Assembly: GCA_937135955.1 (NCBI GenBank)
Contig: CAKZOB010000042.1
Span: forward strand, 228,863-292,862
Source of the DNA: an uncultured Anaerolineales bacterium
GTDB lineage: Bacteria; Chloroflexota; Anaerolineae; Aggregatilineales; Aggregatilineaceae
Direction of reading: 5' to 3'
DNA length: 64,000 nucleotides
Part shown: piece after piece, positions 28,271-37,775 of the stretch
Numbering within the stretch: the stretch's first letter is position 1
Layout of the letters: every line of letters starts with the position of its first letter
Notes under the pieces: model-generated
Told to the model about the DNA's origin: nothing
The model's database searches: none
Seen by the model: the letters and a program-made list of their open reading frames with translations, nothing else
Translations under genes and position numbers: made by a program

Positions 28271-31200
28271 ATGCAGGCAAGTGCATCCTCCGGAGCCTGG
28301 CGAACGGCGCTCCTGCCAGGGGGCGTATTGCTCCTGGCGGGCGTGTTGCTGGTTGCCTATGCCCTCAGCGCTGCCACCTGGCTCGACCGTCCTTTTCTGG
28401 GCGCGTTCTTTCAGCGCGATTTGACGGTCAGCGCGGCTGATTCACTGGTACGCGAGCGCTGGCCTGCCCGCCAGGCCGGTTTGCGCAGCGGAGACCGCGT
28501 GCTGGCGCTCGACGACGCAGACCTGAGTGCCTTGCCTGTCCCCGATCGGCTGAACGCGCTCTACGATCATCTGGACAGCTACAACACCGGCGAGGCGGTG
28601 ACGGTGCGCTTCCTGCGCCGTTCAGGAGACGCGCCCGTTGGCGCTGAGTGCCTGGTTGCGCCGCAGGGCGAGCGCATCTGTACGCTGGCACTGCGGCTGG
28701 ATATGTTGCCCCTGGATGACCTGGCCGCCTATTTCGCGCCTGGTTGGTTGGCCGGATTGCTGGTATGGCTGGCCAGCATAATCCTGTTGGCCCGCCGTCC
28801 CGCCGACTCGGCGGTACGGAGCGGCGCGCTGCTCGTGGCGGCCTGGGCGGTGAGCATGGCCGGGCAATTTGAAGCACTGACCGCCGGCCCCCTGGCCTGG
28901 ACGTGGCCGTTCGGCCTGGCCGTGGCGGGCGCGGCGTTGGGGATGTTGGCGCTGGAATTCCCCTACCGGCCCGCACTACTGCTGCAAACACCGGCTCTGG
29001 GGCTGGCCCCCTGGCTGGGTGGGCTGGCCGCTGGCGTCAGCGCGGCGGCGCTCTCCCGCGCCGACGATATGGCGCTCAGCCGCCTGGGCACGGGGATCGG
29101 CCTGGGCGCGCTACTGATCGCCGGATTGGTGCTGCTGCTCACGTTGCTGTGGCGGCGCAGACGCATTACCTCGGCGCTGGCGCGCAATCAGAGCGGGCTG
29201 CTGGTAAGCGGTCTGTTGCTGGCGCTGCTGCCCTTCGCTATATGGCTGGCCGCGCTCGTCGTCAACGGAGAGGGGCTGCCCGCGCTGGCCGTGCCGAACG
29301 GCGTCCTACCCGCCCTGTTGCCGCTGAGCCTGTTCCTGGCCCTGACACAGTCGCGGTTGCTGGACGCAGATCGTCTGGCGGCGCGAGCGATCCTGTACAC
29401 CGCGCTGATCGCCCTGCTCTCGCTGAGCTACTTCCTGCTGGTCGCAGGACTGGCGCTGTTGCTGGGGCGCTCGGCAGGGGAGCTGGCGCTCAGCCCAGCG
29501 CTGTTGGTGATGGCGGTCTTCGCGGTGACGCTGGCTTTCAACCCCCTGCGCGATGCCCTGCAGCGCCGCATAGATGCCGTTTATTTCCGCAAGCGCCTGG
29601 CCTATCAGCCGGTACTGGAGCGCTTCGCGCGGGCTATGGTCGAGGCGCGCGGTCTGGATGACATCACCCGCCTGGTGCTGGAAACGCTGGAGCACACGCT
29701 GGCCCCCTCGCACGCGGTGCTTTTCGTGCGCGAAATGACGACGGGCCATTTCTACCCGCAGCCCGACCCGCGTACTGGTCAGCCCATCACCGACCTGCAT
29801 TTCGAGCCGGACAGCGGCCTGGTGCGCGCCCTGCAGCGACAGGTGGGTGTACTGCACCTGGCCGAAGGGCGCACGCTGCCGCTCGAGGTAATCAGCAGCC
29901 GGGCCAGTCTGGCCGTGCTGGGGACGCCAGTGCTGGTAGGGCTGGGCGGGCAGAGCGGGCTGAATGCGGTGCTTGCCATCGGCCCGCGGCGTAACGGCGC
30001 TCCTTACGATTACGACGACTTGCGTTTCGTCGAGAGCCTGCGCGATCAGGCTGCGCTGGCCATCGAGCGCGTGCAGGCGATCTCCGATCTCGAACGCAGG
30101 ATGCGCGTACAGGATGTGCTCAGTCAGGTGAGCCGCGCGCTCAACTTCGCCGTAGACCTGGATACGCTGCTGGAACTGATCTACGCGCAAACCCGCCGCG
30201 TGATTGACGCGCCGGTGTTCGCTATCGCCCTGCGCGACGCAACAAGCGACGAACTCTATTATGTGTTCTACAACGAGGGCGAAGATCGGCTGGCCGAACT
30301 GGAAGGGCGACGCTGGCCGCAGGGCAACGACCTGATCAGCGAGGTGGCCCGCACGCAGGGAGCGCTGCGCACCGACGACTACGCGCGCGAAATGGCCCGC
30401 CGTGACCCGCAGACTCTCCCCGACAACCCCCGTTTGAAAGCCTGGATGGGCGTGCCGCTGGTCGCCGACCCGGCGCAGGGCGTGCTCGGCGTGATGATCG
30501 CCGCCAGCACGGTGCCGGGGGTGCTGTTCACCGAAGAACAACAAAACCTCTTCTGGGACATCGCCAACCTGACCGCCAGCGCCATTGACAAGCTACAACT
30601 GTTCACCAAGACCGAGCAGCGCGCCCGACAACTGGCCGCCATCAACGAGATCGCCAATCAACTGGCGTCGGAGATGGGCAACGTGGATCGTCTGCTGCAA
30701 TTGATCACCGAGAACGCCGTGCAGATTCTCGGCGCGGGGGCGGGCACGCTGCTGCTGCTCGACGAGGGCGGCGAGAGCTTGGAGGTGCGCGTGGTCGTGG
30801 GCGGCGAGCAGAGTCAGGTGGGGACACGCCAGCCCGCCGGGGAGGGGTTGGCGGGCGAGACTGTGCGAGCCGCGCAGCCGATCATCGTCAACGCCCCGTC
30901 GAATGGGGCCGGACAAATGGTGCCCATGGGTGCCGCCTGCCTATCGGTGCCGCTGCTGGCCAGCGGGCGGGCGATCGGCGTGTTGCAGGTGTTCAAAGGA
31001 GGGCATGGCGCGTTTGCGCCGGAGGACGCCGAAATCCTTTCGACCTTCGCCGGGCAGGCGGCGGTCGCCATCGAGAACGCGCGCCTGTTCGACATGACCG
31101 ACCAACAACTGGCCCTGCGCGTGCAGGAACTGGACACCATGCAGCGCATTGACTACGAACTCAACCGCACGCTCGACCTGCAGCGCGTGGTGGATATCAT

Positions 31201-32365
31201 GATTGACTGGGCGCTGCGCAAGAGCGGTGCGTCGGCCTGCGCCTTCTTCATGCGCGATCGCGAGCGGGGCGTGCTACAACGGGTGGCGTCCTACGGCTAT
31301 CCGCCCGCCTCGCCCTTCTCACCGACCGCCGAACAGCGCGAATTCCCCGACGATCAGGGCGTGCTGGGGCGCGTGGTGCGCACAGCCAAGCCGTCGCTGG
31401 TGACCGATCTGGCGCTCGATCCCGATTACCAGGAGACGTTGCCTGGCTGCGTGGCCCAACTGACCGTGCCGCTCTTCAGCGCGGGGCAGGTGATCGGCGT
31501 GATCCTGCTCGAAAGCGATCGCGAAGGCGAACTCGACCTGCTCGACCTGGACTTCATCGCCCGTCTGGTGGAACACGCCACGCCCGCGCTGGTCAACTCG
31601 CAGCTTTTCCAGGAATTGCAACGGGCCAACCAGGCCAAGAGCGAGTTCGTGTCGTTCATCGCGCACGAGCTGAAGAACCCCATGACCAGCATGAAGGGCT
31701 ACACCGACCTGCTGCTGAAGGGCGTGGTGGGGCCAGTCAACCCGCAGCAGTCCGATTTCCTGCACACCATCTACAACAACGTGGTGCGCATGGAGAAACT
31801 GGTGAGCGACCTGAATGACCTGACCAAACAGCAGACCAACAACCTGCGCCTGGAAATCGCGCCGGTGTCCTTCGCCGAGGTGGTCGCCGAAACGCTGCGC
31901 TCGCAGCAGCGTATGATTGACGAGAAAGAGCAGACGGTAACAGTAGACGTGCCGCACGATCTGCCAGATGTGCTGGGTGACCGCGTGCGCCTGGTGCAGA
32001 TCATGACCAACTTCGTCTCCAACGCGAACAAGTACACGCCTTCCGGCGGCTCACGGACCATCCGCGCGCGGGCCACGCGCAACATCTGGGACCCGCAGGG
32101 CGCACCAGAGGTCATTCACTGCATGGTGCAGGATACGGGTATCGGCATGAGCGAAGCAGACCTGCGCCACCTGTTCACGCCCTACTTCCGCAGCGACAAC
32201 CCCGACGTGCGCGATCAGCCGGGCACAGGCCTGGGCCTGACCATCACCCGCGGCCTGATCGAGCAGCACGGCGGCAAAATCTGGGTGGAGAGCACGCCCG
32301 GCGAAGGGACGACCTTTCACTTCACCATCCCTGTGGTGAAGGAAAGCGTGAAAGAGGGGGCGTAG
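28271..32365 (+). CDS. Membrane multi-GAF sensor histidine kinase with PDZ-like input
   Basis: This sensor kinase of 1364 residues begins with a membrane helix (~10-30). An extracytoplasmic PDZ-like stretch follows (WPARQAGLRSGDRVLALDD, ~55-120), then about eight membrane helices (~150-430), and four GAF-type modules (~440-1110). HisKA has AHELKNPMTSMKGY with the phosphoacceptor His, and the ATPase domain has N box NFVSNANKYTP, DTGIGMSEADL and GTGLGLTIT. All kinase boxes are intact. The ATG follows GGAGAGCACACTC; a GTG five codons upstream has no site. No partner regulator is adjacent. The signal is unknown. Confidence 0.92.
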   Translation: MQASASSGAWRTALLPGGVLLLAGVLLVAYALSAATWLDRPFLGAFFQRDLTVSAADSLVRERWPARQAGLRSGDRVLALDDADLSALPVPDRLNALYDHLDSYNTGEAVTVRFLRRSGDAPVGAECLVAPQGERICTLALRLDMLPLDDLAAYFAPGWLAGLLVWLASIILLARRPADSAVRSGALLVAAWAVSMAGQFEALTAGPLAWTWPFGLAVAGAALGMLALEFPYRPALLLQTPALGLAPWLGGLAAGVSAAALSRADDMALSRLGTGIGLGALLIAGLVLLLTLLWRRRRITSALARNQSGLLVSGLLLALLPFAIWLAALVVNGEGLPALAVPNGVLPALLPLSLFLALTQSRLLDADRLAARAILYTALIALLSLSYFLLVAGLALLLGRSAGELALSPALLVMAVFAVTLAFNPLRDALQRRIDAVYFRKRLAYQPVLERFARAMVEARGLDDITRLVLETLEHTLAPSHAVLFVREMTTGHFYPQPDPRTGQPITDLHFEPDSGLVRALQRQVGVLHLAEGRTLPLEVISSRASLAVLGTPVLVGLGGQSGLNAVLAIGPRRNGAPYDYDDLRFVESLRDQAALAIERVQAISDLERRMRVQDVLSQVSRALNFAVDLDTLLELIYAQTRRVIDAPVFAIALRDATSDELYYVFYNEGEDRLAELEGRRWPQGNDLISEVARTQGALRTDDYAREMARRDPQTLPDNPRLKAWMGVPLVADPAQGVLGVMIAASTVPGVLFTEEQQNLFWDIANLTASAIDKLQLFTKTEQRARQLAAINEIANQLASEMGNVDRLLQLITENAVQILGAGAGTLLLLDEGGESLEVRVVVGGEQSQVGTRQPAGEGLAGETVRAAQPIIVNAPSNGAGQMVPMGAACLSVPLLASGRAIGVLQVFKGGHGAFAPEDAEILSTFAGQAAVAIENARLFDMTDQQLALRVQELDTMQRIDYELNRTLDLQRVVDIMIDWALRKSGASACAFFMRDRERGVLQRVASYGYPPASPFSPTAEQREFPDDQGVLGRVVRTAKPSLVTDLALDPDYQETLPGCVAQLTVPLFSAGQVIGVILLESDREGELDLLDLDFIARLVEHATPALVNSQLFQELQRANQAKSEFVSFIAHELKNPMTSMKGYTDLLLKGVVGPVNPQQSDFLHTIYNNVVRMEKLVSDLNDLTKQQTNNLRLEIAPVSFAEVVAETLRSQQRMIDEKEQTVTVDVPHDLPDVLGDRVRLVQIMTNFVSNANKYTPSGGSRTIRARATRNIWDPQGAPEVIHCMVQDTGIGMSEADLRHLFTPYFRSDNPDVRDQPGTGLGLTITRGLIEQHGGKIWVESTPGEGTTFHFTIPVVKESVKEGA

Positions 32366-32413
32366 AGGTTCAAAGGCGCAGAGCACCGGTTTTCCAGACC
32401 GATCGCGCTATTC

Positions 32414-32443
32414 TTGGCAGGAAAGGGAAAAACACGCTAAACT
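32414..32443 (+). promoter_or_regulatory. Possible promoter of the restriction-modification operon
   Basis: TTGGCA and TAAACT are 18 bases apart, about 40 bases before the GTG start of the methyltransferase gene. Confidence 0.4.
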
Positions 32444-32482
32444 TAGCACATCGGTTCGAGTAGCGATAGCGAGGACAGGTAC

Positions 32483-33328
32483 GTGGAATACCTCAATCGT
32501 CTTTTTGTTGGCGATTGCCTGGACGTGCTGCGGGAAATCCCTGACAATTCGGTAGACCTGATTGTTACCTCTCCGCCCTATGCTGACCAGCGCAAGAACG
32601 TCTACGGCGGTGTTCACCCTGACCACTATGTGCGTTGGTTCATGCCCAGAGCGGAGCAATTATATCGCGTATTGAAACCCACTGGCTCGTTCATCCTCAA
32701 CATTAAAGAGCGGGTGGTTAACGGCGAACGCCATACCTACGTGTTGGAACTCATTCTGGAAATGAGGCGGAACGGTTGGCTGTGGACCGAAGAATACATG
32801 TGGCACAAGAAGAATTCGCATCCTGGCAGATGGCCCAACCGTTTTCGCGACAACTGGGAGCGGTTATTGCACTTCACAAAAAGTAAAAAGTTCAAAATGT
32901 ACCAGGACGCTGTGATGATACCAGTAGGGGAGTGGGCCAAGGATCGCCTGAAGAATCTCAGTGAAACGGATAAACGGCGTGATAATTCGCGGGTGGGAAG
33001 TGGCTTTGGCAAGAATGTATCTAACTGGCTAGGGCGCAACTGGGTTTATCCCAGCAATGTGCTCCATATGGCTACCGAATGTTATAACCGAGGCCATTCA
33101 GCAACTTTTCCTGTAGCTTTGCCTGAATGGTTTATTAATCTATTCACTTTGTCAGGAGATGTTGTACTTGATCCCTTCTGTGGTTCAGGGACTACTTGTG
33201 TGGCTGCCAAGCGGTTGGGTCGTCATTATATTGGGATTGACATTGTGCCGGAGTTCGTGCGGCTGGCTCAGCAACGCCTGGATGAGATCGCGGTCTCTAC
33301 AATTCAGCAGGAGCTTTTCCCTCGATGA
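32483..33328 (+). CDS. Type II DNA methyltransferase (beta-class, TSPPY motif)
   Basis: This 281-residue modification methylase transfers a methyl group from SAM to a base exocyclic amino group. TSPPYADQRKN near the N-terminus is motif IV and DPFCGSGTTCVAAKRLGR near the C-terminus is motif I. The order IV before I defines the beta class (N4-cytosine or N6-adenine). The GTG start follows AGGACAGGTAC. The stop overlaps the natural start of a restriction nuclease gene (ATGA). The gene is A+T-richer than its neighbours (for example 38 and 45 percent G+C in two 60-base rows), a sign of transfer. The recognition site cannot be read from sequence. Confidence 0.92.
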   Translation: MEYLNRLFVGDCLDVLREIPDNSVDLIVTSPPYADQRKNVYGGVHPDHYVRWFMPRAEQLYRVLKPTGSFILNIKERVVNGERHTYVLELILEMRRNGWLWTEEYMWHKKNSHPGRWPNRFRDNWERLLHFTKSKKFKMYQDAVMIPVGEWAKDRLKNLSETDKRRDNSRVGSGFGKNVSNWLGRNWVYPSNVLHMATECYNRGHSATFPVALPEWFINLFTLSGDVVLDPFCGSGTTCVAAKRLGRHYIGIDIVPEFVRLAQQRLDEIAVSTIQQELFPR

Positions 33329-34087
33329 ACATCCTAAACCTCGATGAAGTGCGCGAATACGCCAACGAACATAGTTGTTGATTTCCACCAAAAGCGTCTG
33401 AACAGACTCGCCGAACTTGACTTGGATGATCTGATAAAGAAGAATCCCTACCTCTTTCGGGCGAAGAATATCAACCGCGCCGACGAGCTTATCGAAAGCA
33501 CTCTATCCGCTTTCCTATCGTCTTCCGAAGAGAAGATGTTTGGGGATTTCCTCGAAGACCTGGCTATCTTTGTCGCTCAGAGAACATTTGGTGGGCACAA
33601 GTCGGTAGCGACGGGAGTTGATCTGGAATTCACTCTGGATGGATGCCACTACTTGGTTAGCATCAAATCGGGGCCAAATTGGGGAAATTCCTCACAACAT
33701 GATAAATTGGGCCAAGACTTGCAGAAGGCGCTCAATACCTACCGCCAAGGAAGGCGGACTCAAGCAGAGGCAATTCTGGGTATCTGCTACGGGAAAGTCC
33801 GCACGACACATCATAGCAAATATGGATATTTGAAATTGGTAGGCCAGAACTTTTGGACCTTCATCTCAGGAAACAGGGAACTCTACAGAGAGATCATCGA
33901 ACCGGTTGGTTTCAGGGCTAGAGAACACAATGAACGATACAGGCTAGAGGCGGATGCCTTAACTAACCGTCTTGTCAAGCGGTTTGTTGAACTATTTTGT
34001 GATGAACGGGGAGTGATCGACTGGCACAGGCTGATTGAGGCTAACTCAGGCAACTACGATCTCGATAGGCACGGTTTTAACTTCTAA
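33325..34087 (+). pseudogene. Type II restriction endonuclease, apparent 1-base frameshift near 5' end
   Basis: This is the nuclease partner of the methylase. From the ATG overlapping the methylase stop the frame reads MNILNLDEVREYANEH, then SC and a stop at 33379-33381. The homologous continuation (VVDFHQKRLNRLAELD) lies in the next frame to 34087. One extra base near 33373 explains the break. The body carries a PD-(D/E)xK-type core: DLEFTLDGCHYLVSIKSGP followed by NWGNSSQ, resembling PmeII-family type II enzymes, from memory only. An internal ATG at 33344 could make a 247-residue protein with an altered N-terminus. The frameshift may be real inactivation or a sequencing error. Confidence 0.75.
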
Positions 34088-34107
34088 ATTTCACTATATG
34101 CACTCTC

Positions 34108-35682
34108 TCATTGTCCAAGAGTCACCGCCGTCAAGCGGTCGGCTTGCAGATCCAGCAGGTAGGCGGGGCCATCGGCCATCTCGATCAGCGCGGCGTCGCC
34201 CATGCCGAAGACCTGCACACGGCGCGGCGCGACCCCCGTTGAGGCCAGCTCGCTTTGCAACCGCTGCCAGCGCCCGTTGCGCACCTCCTGTACGACGAAT
34301 TCGCCGCGAATAGTCGTCCACAGCAAGGCGGTTTCGCCGCGCACCAGGTGCACCGCCAGGCGGTTGGGCTGTGGCATCAGGTCCGGCACGCTCACCGGCG
34401 GGGTGAAGGCGCGGTCGGCCACATTGAGCAACATCACCTCGCCCAGTCCGGCGTTGCCCACCATCACCCGCGTGCCGCTGGGGTTCCAGGGGAAGCCGAA
34501 GTCGCGCCGTTCCCCGGAAACGTACACCGCGCCGCCGGGCAGCCACACTTCCTGGCGGGCTGACCCGTCGGGGCGAGCCGTGAACAGCCGGGCGCGGCTC
34601 TGTCCGGCGCTGTCGCGCGTCAGGCGGAAGAAAGCGATCCCCTCGCCGCCGCCTGTCCAGCCCAGGTGTCGCCCTTCGCCCACGATATAGAGTTGGCCGG
34701 TCTCCAGGTTGGCGATGTAGATGTGGAAGCGGTAACACTCGCCGCCCGGGCAGCGGTCGCGGTAGGCGGCCACGAAGGCGATATACTTCTCGTGCGGCGA
34801 CCAGATCACTTCATCTAGTGTCACCAGCCAGCTATCCGGCTCGGACGGCGTGTAGGCATCTTCGGATGCCGGTACTGAGCCGTGCTGAGGGAAGGGGAAC
34901 AGCACCGTTTCTGTCCCGTCCGCCGTCAGCACGCTCACCGTGCTGATGCCCACCCGTTCGGGGATGACCGTGTCGCAGCGTGGGACGAGCAGATGTTGAT
35001 GCCGCACCAGCACCAACCGCTCGCCCGACGGAGCCGGGTAGAAGTCGTACTCAAGCGGGGCGAGAGGCAGCGCCAGCGCCTGGTCAAGCGAGGTCACTCC
35101 TTCCAGCGCCGAGCCGCGCAGTCGCTGCGGGCAATGGATTTGCACCTCATCGAGCATGGCTGCCAGGCGGTCTATTTCCACCTGCTGCCAGACGGTGCCC
35201 GGCGTACCCTGTGCTGGCGCGATGGGGATCGTGCCGCGCCAGGTCGCCAGCCCTTCGCGGGTGACGGTGAAGCGATCCAACGCCGCGCCTTCGTCGCGCG
35301 GACGGAAGATGTGCAGGGCGTCCGTGTGGGGTTGCAGGAAGTATTCGTCGGCGTCTCCCTCGGCGACCCAGCCGGTCGTGCCATCGGGCAGGCTGACCTG
35401 CCACCACAGGTAGCCCAGATTGCACGTGTAACCGTCTGTCACGCGCACAACCGTCCCGAAAGGCAACAGCGCCCGCTCAGTCGCCCCGGCAGCGCCCGTG
35501 CGCGGACTGTCCTTCAGGCTCAGCCCATAGGGCGAAGTGACCCGCGCTGTGTTGCCGACCGTCAGACGTGGGGCGATCAGGCCGTCGCAGGGGTTCTGCG
35601 CTCGACCAGCAGGGGCCTGGAACAGCAGTACCAGCATCATCAGCCCCACAAAGGGTAAGCTCCCCCGAAGCAATCTGGACAT
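34108..35682 (-). CDS. Secreted SH3-domain protein with beta-propeller-like region
   Basis: This exported protein of 524 residues is of unknown function. A signal peptide (residues 1-29, ending GRA) is followed by an SH3b-like domain (~40-115, with GTVVRVTDGYTCNLGYLWWQVSLPDGTTGWV). A long beta-rich region comes next with TolB/WD40-like blades (VIWSPHEKYIAFVAAYRDR, LGWTGGGEGIAFFRL, WNPSGTRVMVGNAGLGEVMLLN). AGGAG is eight bases before the ATG. Tandem SH3b plus propeller is a common layout for surface or wall-associated proteins in this lineage. It converges with the restriction nuclease gene and is divergent from mutM. Confidence 0.85.
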   Translation of the reverse strand: MSRLLRGSLPFVGLMMLVLLFQAPAGRAQNPCDGLIAPRLTVGNTARVTSPYGLSLKDSPRTGAAGATERALLPFGTVVRVTDGYTCNLGYLWWQVSLPDGTTGWVAEGDADEYFLQPHTDALHIFRPRDEGAALDRFTVTREGLATWRGTIPIAPAQGTPGTVWQQVEIDRLAAMLDEVQIHCPQRLRGSALEGVTSLDQALALPLAPLEYDFYPAPSGERLVLVRHQHLLVPRCDTVIPERVGISTVSVLTADGTETVLFPFPQHGSVPASEDAYTPSEPDSWLVTLDEVIWSPHEKYIAFVAAYRDRCPGGECYRFHIYIANLETGQLYIVGEGRHLGWTGGGEGIAFFRLTRDSAGQSRARLFTARPDGSARQEVWLPGGAVYVSGERRDFGFPWNPSGTRVMVGNAGLGEVMLLNVADRAFTPPVSVPDLMPQPNRLAVHLVRGETALLWTTIRGEFVVQEVRNGRWQRLQSELASTGVAPRRVQVFGMGDAALIEMADGPAYLLDLQADRLTAVTLGQ

Positions 35683-35888
35683 GCCTCAACTCCTGCTGCG
35701 GTCAGAAACCGCCGCCGATCATAGCACAGCGCGCCGTCCGGCTGAAGGGCTGCTGCCCGGCTGCCCGGCTACGCCCACTCTACGCATGGGGCTGGCTGGT
35801 ACTGGAGCGTTCTTTTCTGCCACCCACCGGATGCGCTACACTCAACCTGAAGGTATGACACCGCACGCGAACACGGAAGAGACCCGCC

Positions 35889-36716
35889 ATGCCCGAACTG
35901 CCCGAAGTCGAAACCGTCGTGCGTGGACTGCGCCCGTTGCTGGTCGGGCGTACCATCCTCAGCGCCCGCTACGACTGGCCCAATTGCCTGGTGACGCCGG
36001 ATGGGCCGCTTTTTGTGGCGCGCATTGCCGGGCAACCGGTGCGCGATCTGCGGCGGCGCGGCAAGTACATTCTGATCGCGCTCGACCCCGACACGCTGAT
36101 CATTCACCTGAAGATGACCGGGCGGCTGTACGTGGTGCCAGACGAAGCTGTGCACGACGCCGATCGCTGGGTGCACTTCAGCTTTCAACTCGACAATGGG
36201 CACCAACTGCGCTTTTCCGACGCGCGTAAGTTCGGGCGCGTCTATCTGGTCGAAGACCCGCAGGTGGTTGTCGGGGCGCTGGGGCCGGAGCCGCTGGACG
36301 ACTCGTTCTCGTTGGAGGAGTTCCGGCAACGGCTGCGCGGGCGCTCCGGACGGCTCAAGCCGTTGCTCACCGATCAGGCTTTCCTGGCCGGACTAGGCAA
36401 CATCTACGCCGACGAGGCACTATGGGCCAGCCGACTGCACCCGCTGCGCCCTGCCGATACCCTGGGCGAGGAGGACATCGCCCGCCTATATCACGCCATT
36501 CGCCAGGTACTGCAAGACGGCATCGCCCGCGAAGGGGCCAGCGTCAACTGGTACCGCAAGCCGGACGGCACGAAAGGCACGGTGCAGGAGACGCTAAGCG
36601 TCTATGGGCACGCGGGCCAACCGTGCCCGCGTTGCGGTCATCCGGTCGAGCGCATCGTCGTTGGGGGACGCGGCACGCACGTCTGCCCGGCTTGCCAGGT
36701 CCGGCATCTGGCATGA
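35889..36716 (+). CDS. mutM: Formamidopyrimidine-DNA glycosylase MutM/Fpg
   Basis: This base-excision repair enzyme removes 8-oxoguanine and ring-opened purines and cuts the strand by beta/delta elimination. The N-terminal Pro2-Glu3 nucleophile pair in MPELPEVET, the Lys in RRRGKYIL (residue 59), HLKMTGRL, and the C-terminal zinc finger CPRCGHPVERIVVGGRGTHVCPAC are all present. Its length of 275 is normal. The helix-two-turn-helix contains GLGNIYADEALW. The stop overlaps a possible start (ATGA) of the next gene, implying cotranscription. The enzyme family also includes Nei, but the zinc finger and KPD motif (YRKPDGTKG) fit MutM. Confidence 0.96.
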   Translation: MPELPEVETVVRGLRPLLVGRTILSARYDWPNCLVTPDGPLFVARIAGQPVRDLRRRGKYILIALDPDTLIIHLKMTGRLYVVPDEAVHDADRWVHFSFQLDNGHQLRFSDARKFGRVYLVEDPQVVVGALGPEPLDDSFSLEEFRQRLRGRSGRLKPLLTDQAFLAGLGNIYADEALWASRLHPLRPADTLGEEDIARLYHAIRQVLQDGIAREGASVNWYRKPDGTKGTVQETLSVYGHAGQPCPRCGHPVERIVVGGRGTHVCPACQVRHLA

Positions 36717-36760
36717 TACTGGTGCTCATCCAGTCTGGTGAGTTGTGCCAAGAGGTCTCT

Positions 36761-37738
36761 ATGCTGCTCGCCTCTTCTCTACTCCCTGTTGTGTTGGCCC
36801 TGAGCGATTCCTCAGGGACGGGTGACTTCCTACGCCAGGTGAGCGGACTGATCGCCATCACCTGTGTGGCCGGTATCCTCTGGCTGGGGTTGATGGCGCT
36901 GGTGTTGCAACGCGCCGCCGAACGCAAACGCCGCGCCGCGCAGGGCCTGGAGCCGTTGCCAAGTCTGCCGGTGGCTCTCTACCGCCGCCTGACAGGCGCG
37001 GGCAAAGTCCCCCGCGCTGCGGTGTCATCGGCTGTGTCGGCGCGCCCCGCAGTGCCGTTGCCCGATCTATCCATGCTCACCGGCGACCTGACCATGCAGT
37101 CTGCGCCGCCGCCGGAACCCGCCCCCCAGCCAGCTATGCCTGTTTCTGACCCCGCTGAACCCGCAGACACGGGCACGCCACCAGGGCCAGAGCCAACCCC
37201 TGCACCGCCTGCGCAGGACATGGTCGAGCTGTTGCGCGTCTACCGCGATCTGGCCGATGGCAGTCTGATAGTGGCCATTGGCGATCAGACTTTTCGTTCG
37301 CTGGCCGAACTGCGCAGCGCCGACCTGGAGCGACGTTTCCAGACCATCCTGCGCGATCTGGAAGCGCTGGCACAGCCCGCCCGCCCGCAGGGAGCACAGC
37401 CCAGCGCCGCACCGGAAACCCCTACGGTAGACGTGCCCCCCGCGCGCCCGCCGTCGTTTCTGCGCCAGATGACGCGCGTGGCGATGGGGCAGACGCCCGA
37501 AACGGTCGAGTTGCCCCCGGAACGCTCCATAGCCGAACAGATCGAAGACCTGCTGCAGGAGCGGTTGCGGGGTTTGTCCGAATTCGCCGGTCGCGAGATT
37601 CACGTGCGGCCCGCTCTCAGCGGAGGCGTGACCATCGAAGTGGACGGAGTGTTCTACCAGGGGGTGGGCGAAGTGACCGACGAGGCCGTGCGCGCCCTGC
37701 TGATGGAGGTGGTGCGCGCCTGGGAAGAGGGTCAGTAG
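36761..37738 (+). CDS. Single-pass membrane protein with proline-rich linker
   Basis: I do not recognise this 325-residue protein. A hydrophobic N-terminus and one membrane helix (about residues 30-55, IAITCVAGILWLGLMALVL) are followed by a basic stretch. A long Pro/Ala-rich linker (~85-165) comes next, then a helical DMVELLRVYRDLADGSLIVAIGDQTFRS segment and a conserved-looking C-terminal domain (IAEQIEDLLQERL, HVRPALSGGVTIEVDGVFYQGV). The start used here has GAGG seven bases upstream; an alternative ATG 16 codons earlier overlaps the mutM stop. Coupling to mutM suggests only operon position, not a repair role. Confidence 0.75.
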   Translation: MLLASSLLPVVLALSDSSGTGDFLRQVSGLIAITCVAGILWLGLMALVLQRAAERKRRAAQGLEPLPSLPVALYRRLTGAGKVPRAAVSSAVSARPAVPLPDLSMLTGDLTMQSAPPPEPAPQPAMPVSDPAEPADTGTPPGPEPTPAPPAQDMVELLRVYRDLADGSLIVAIGDQTFRSLAELRSADLERRFQTILRDLEALAQPARPQGAQPSAAPETPTVDVPPARPPSFLRQMTRVAMGQTPETVELPPERSIAEQIEDLLQERLRGLSEFAGREIHVRPALSGGVTIEVDGVFYQGVGEVTDEAVRALLMEVVRAWEEGQ

Positions 37739-37775
37739 GGGCGTATGGGCCTACGCCCCCCCGGAATACATCGGT

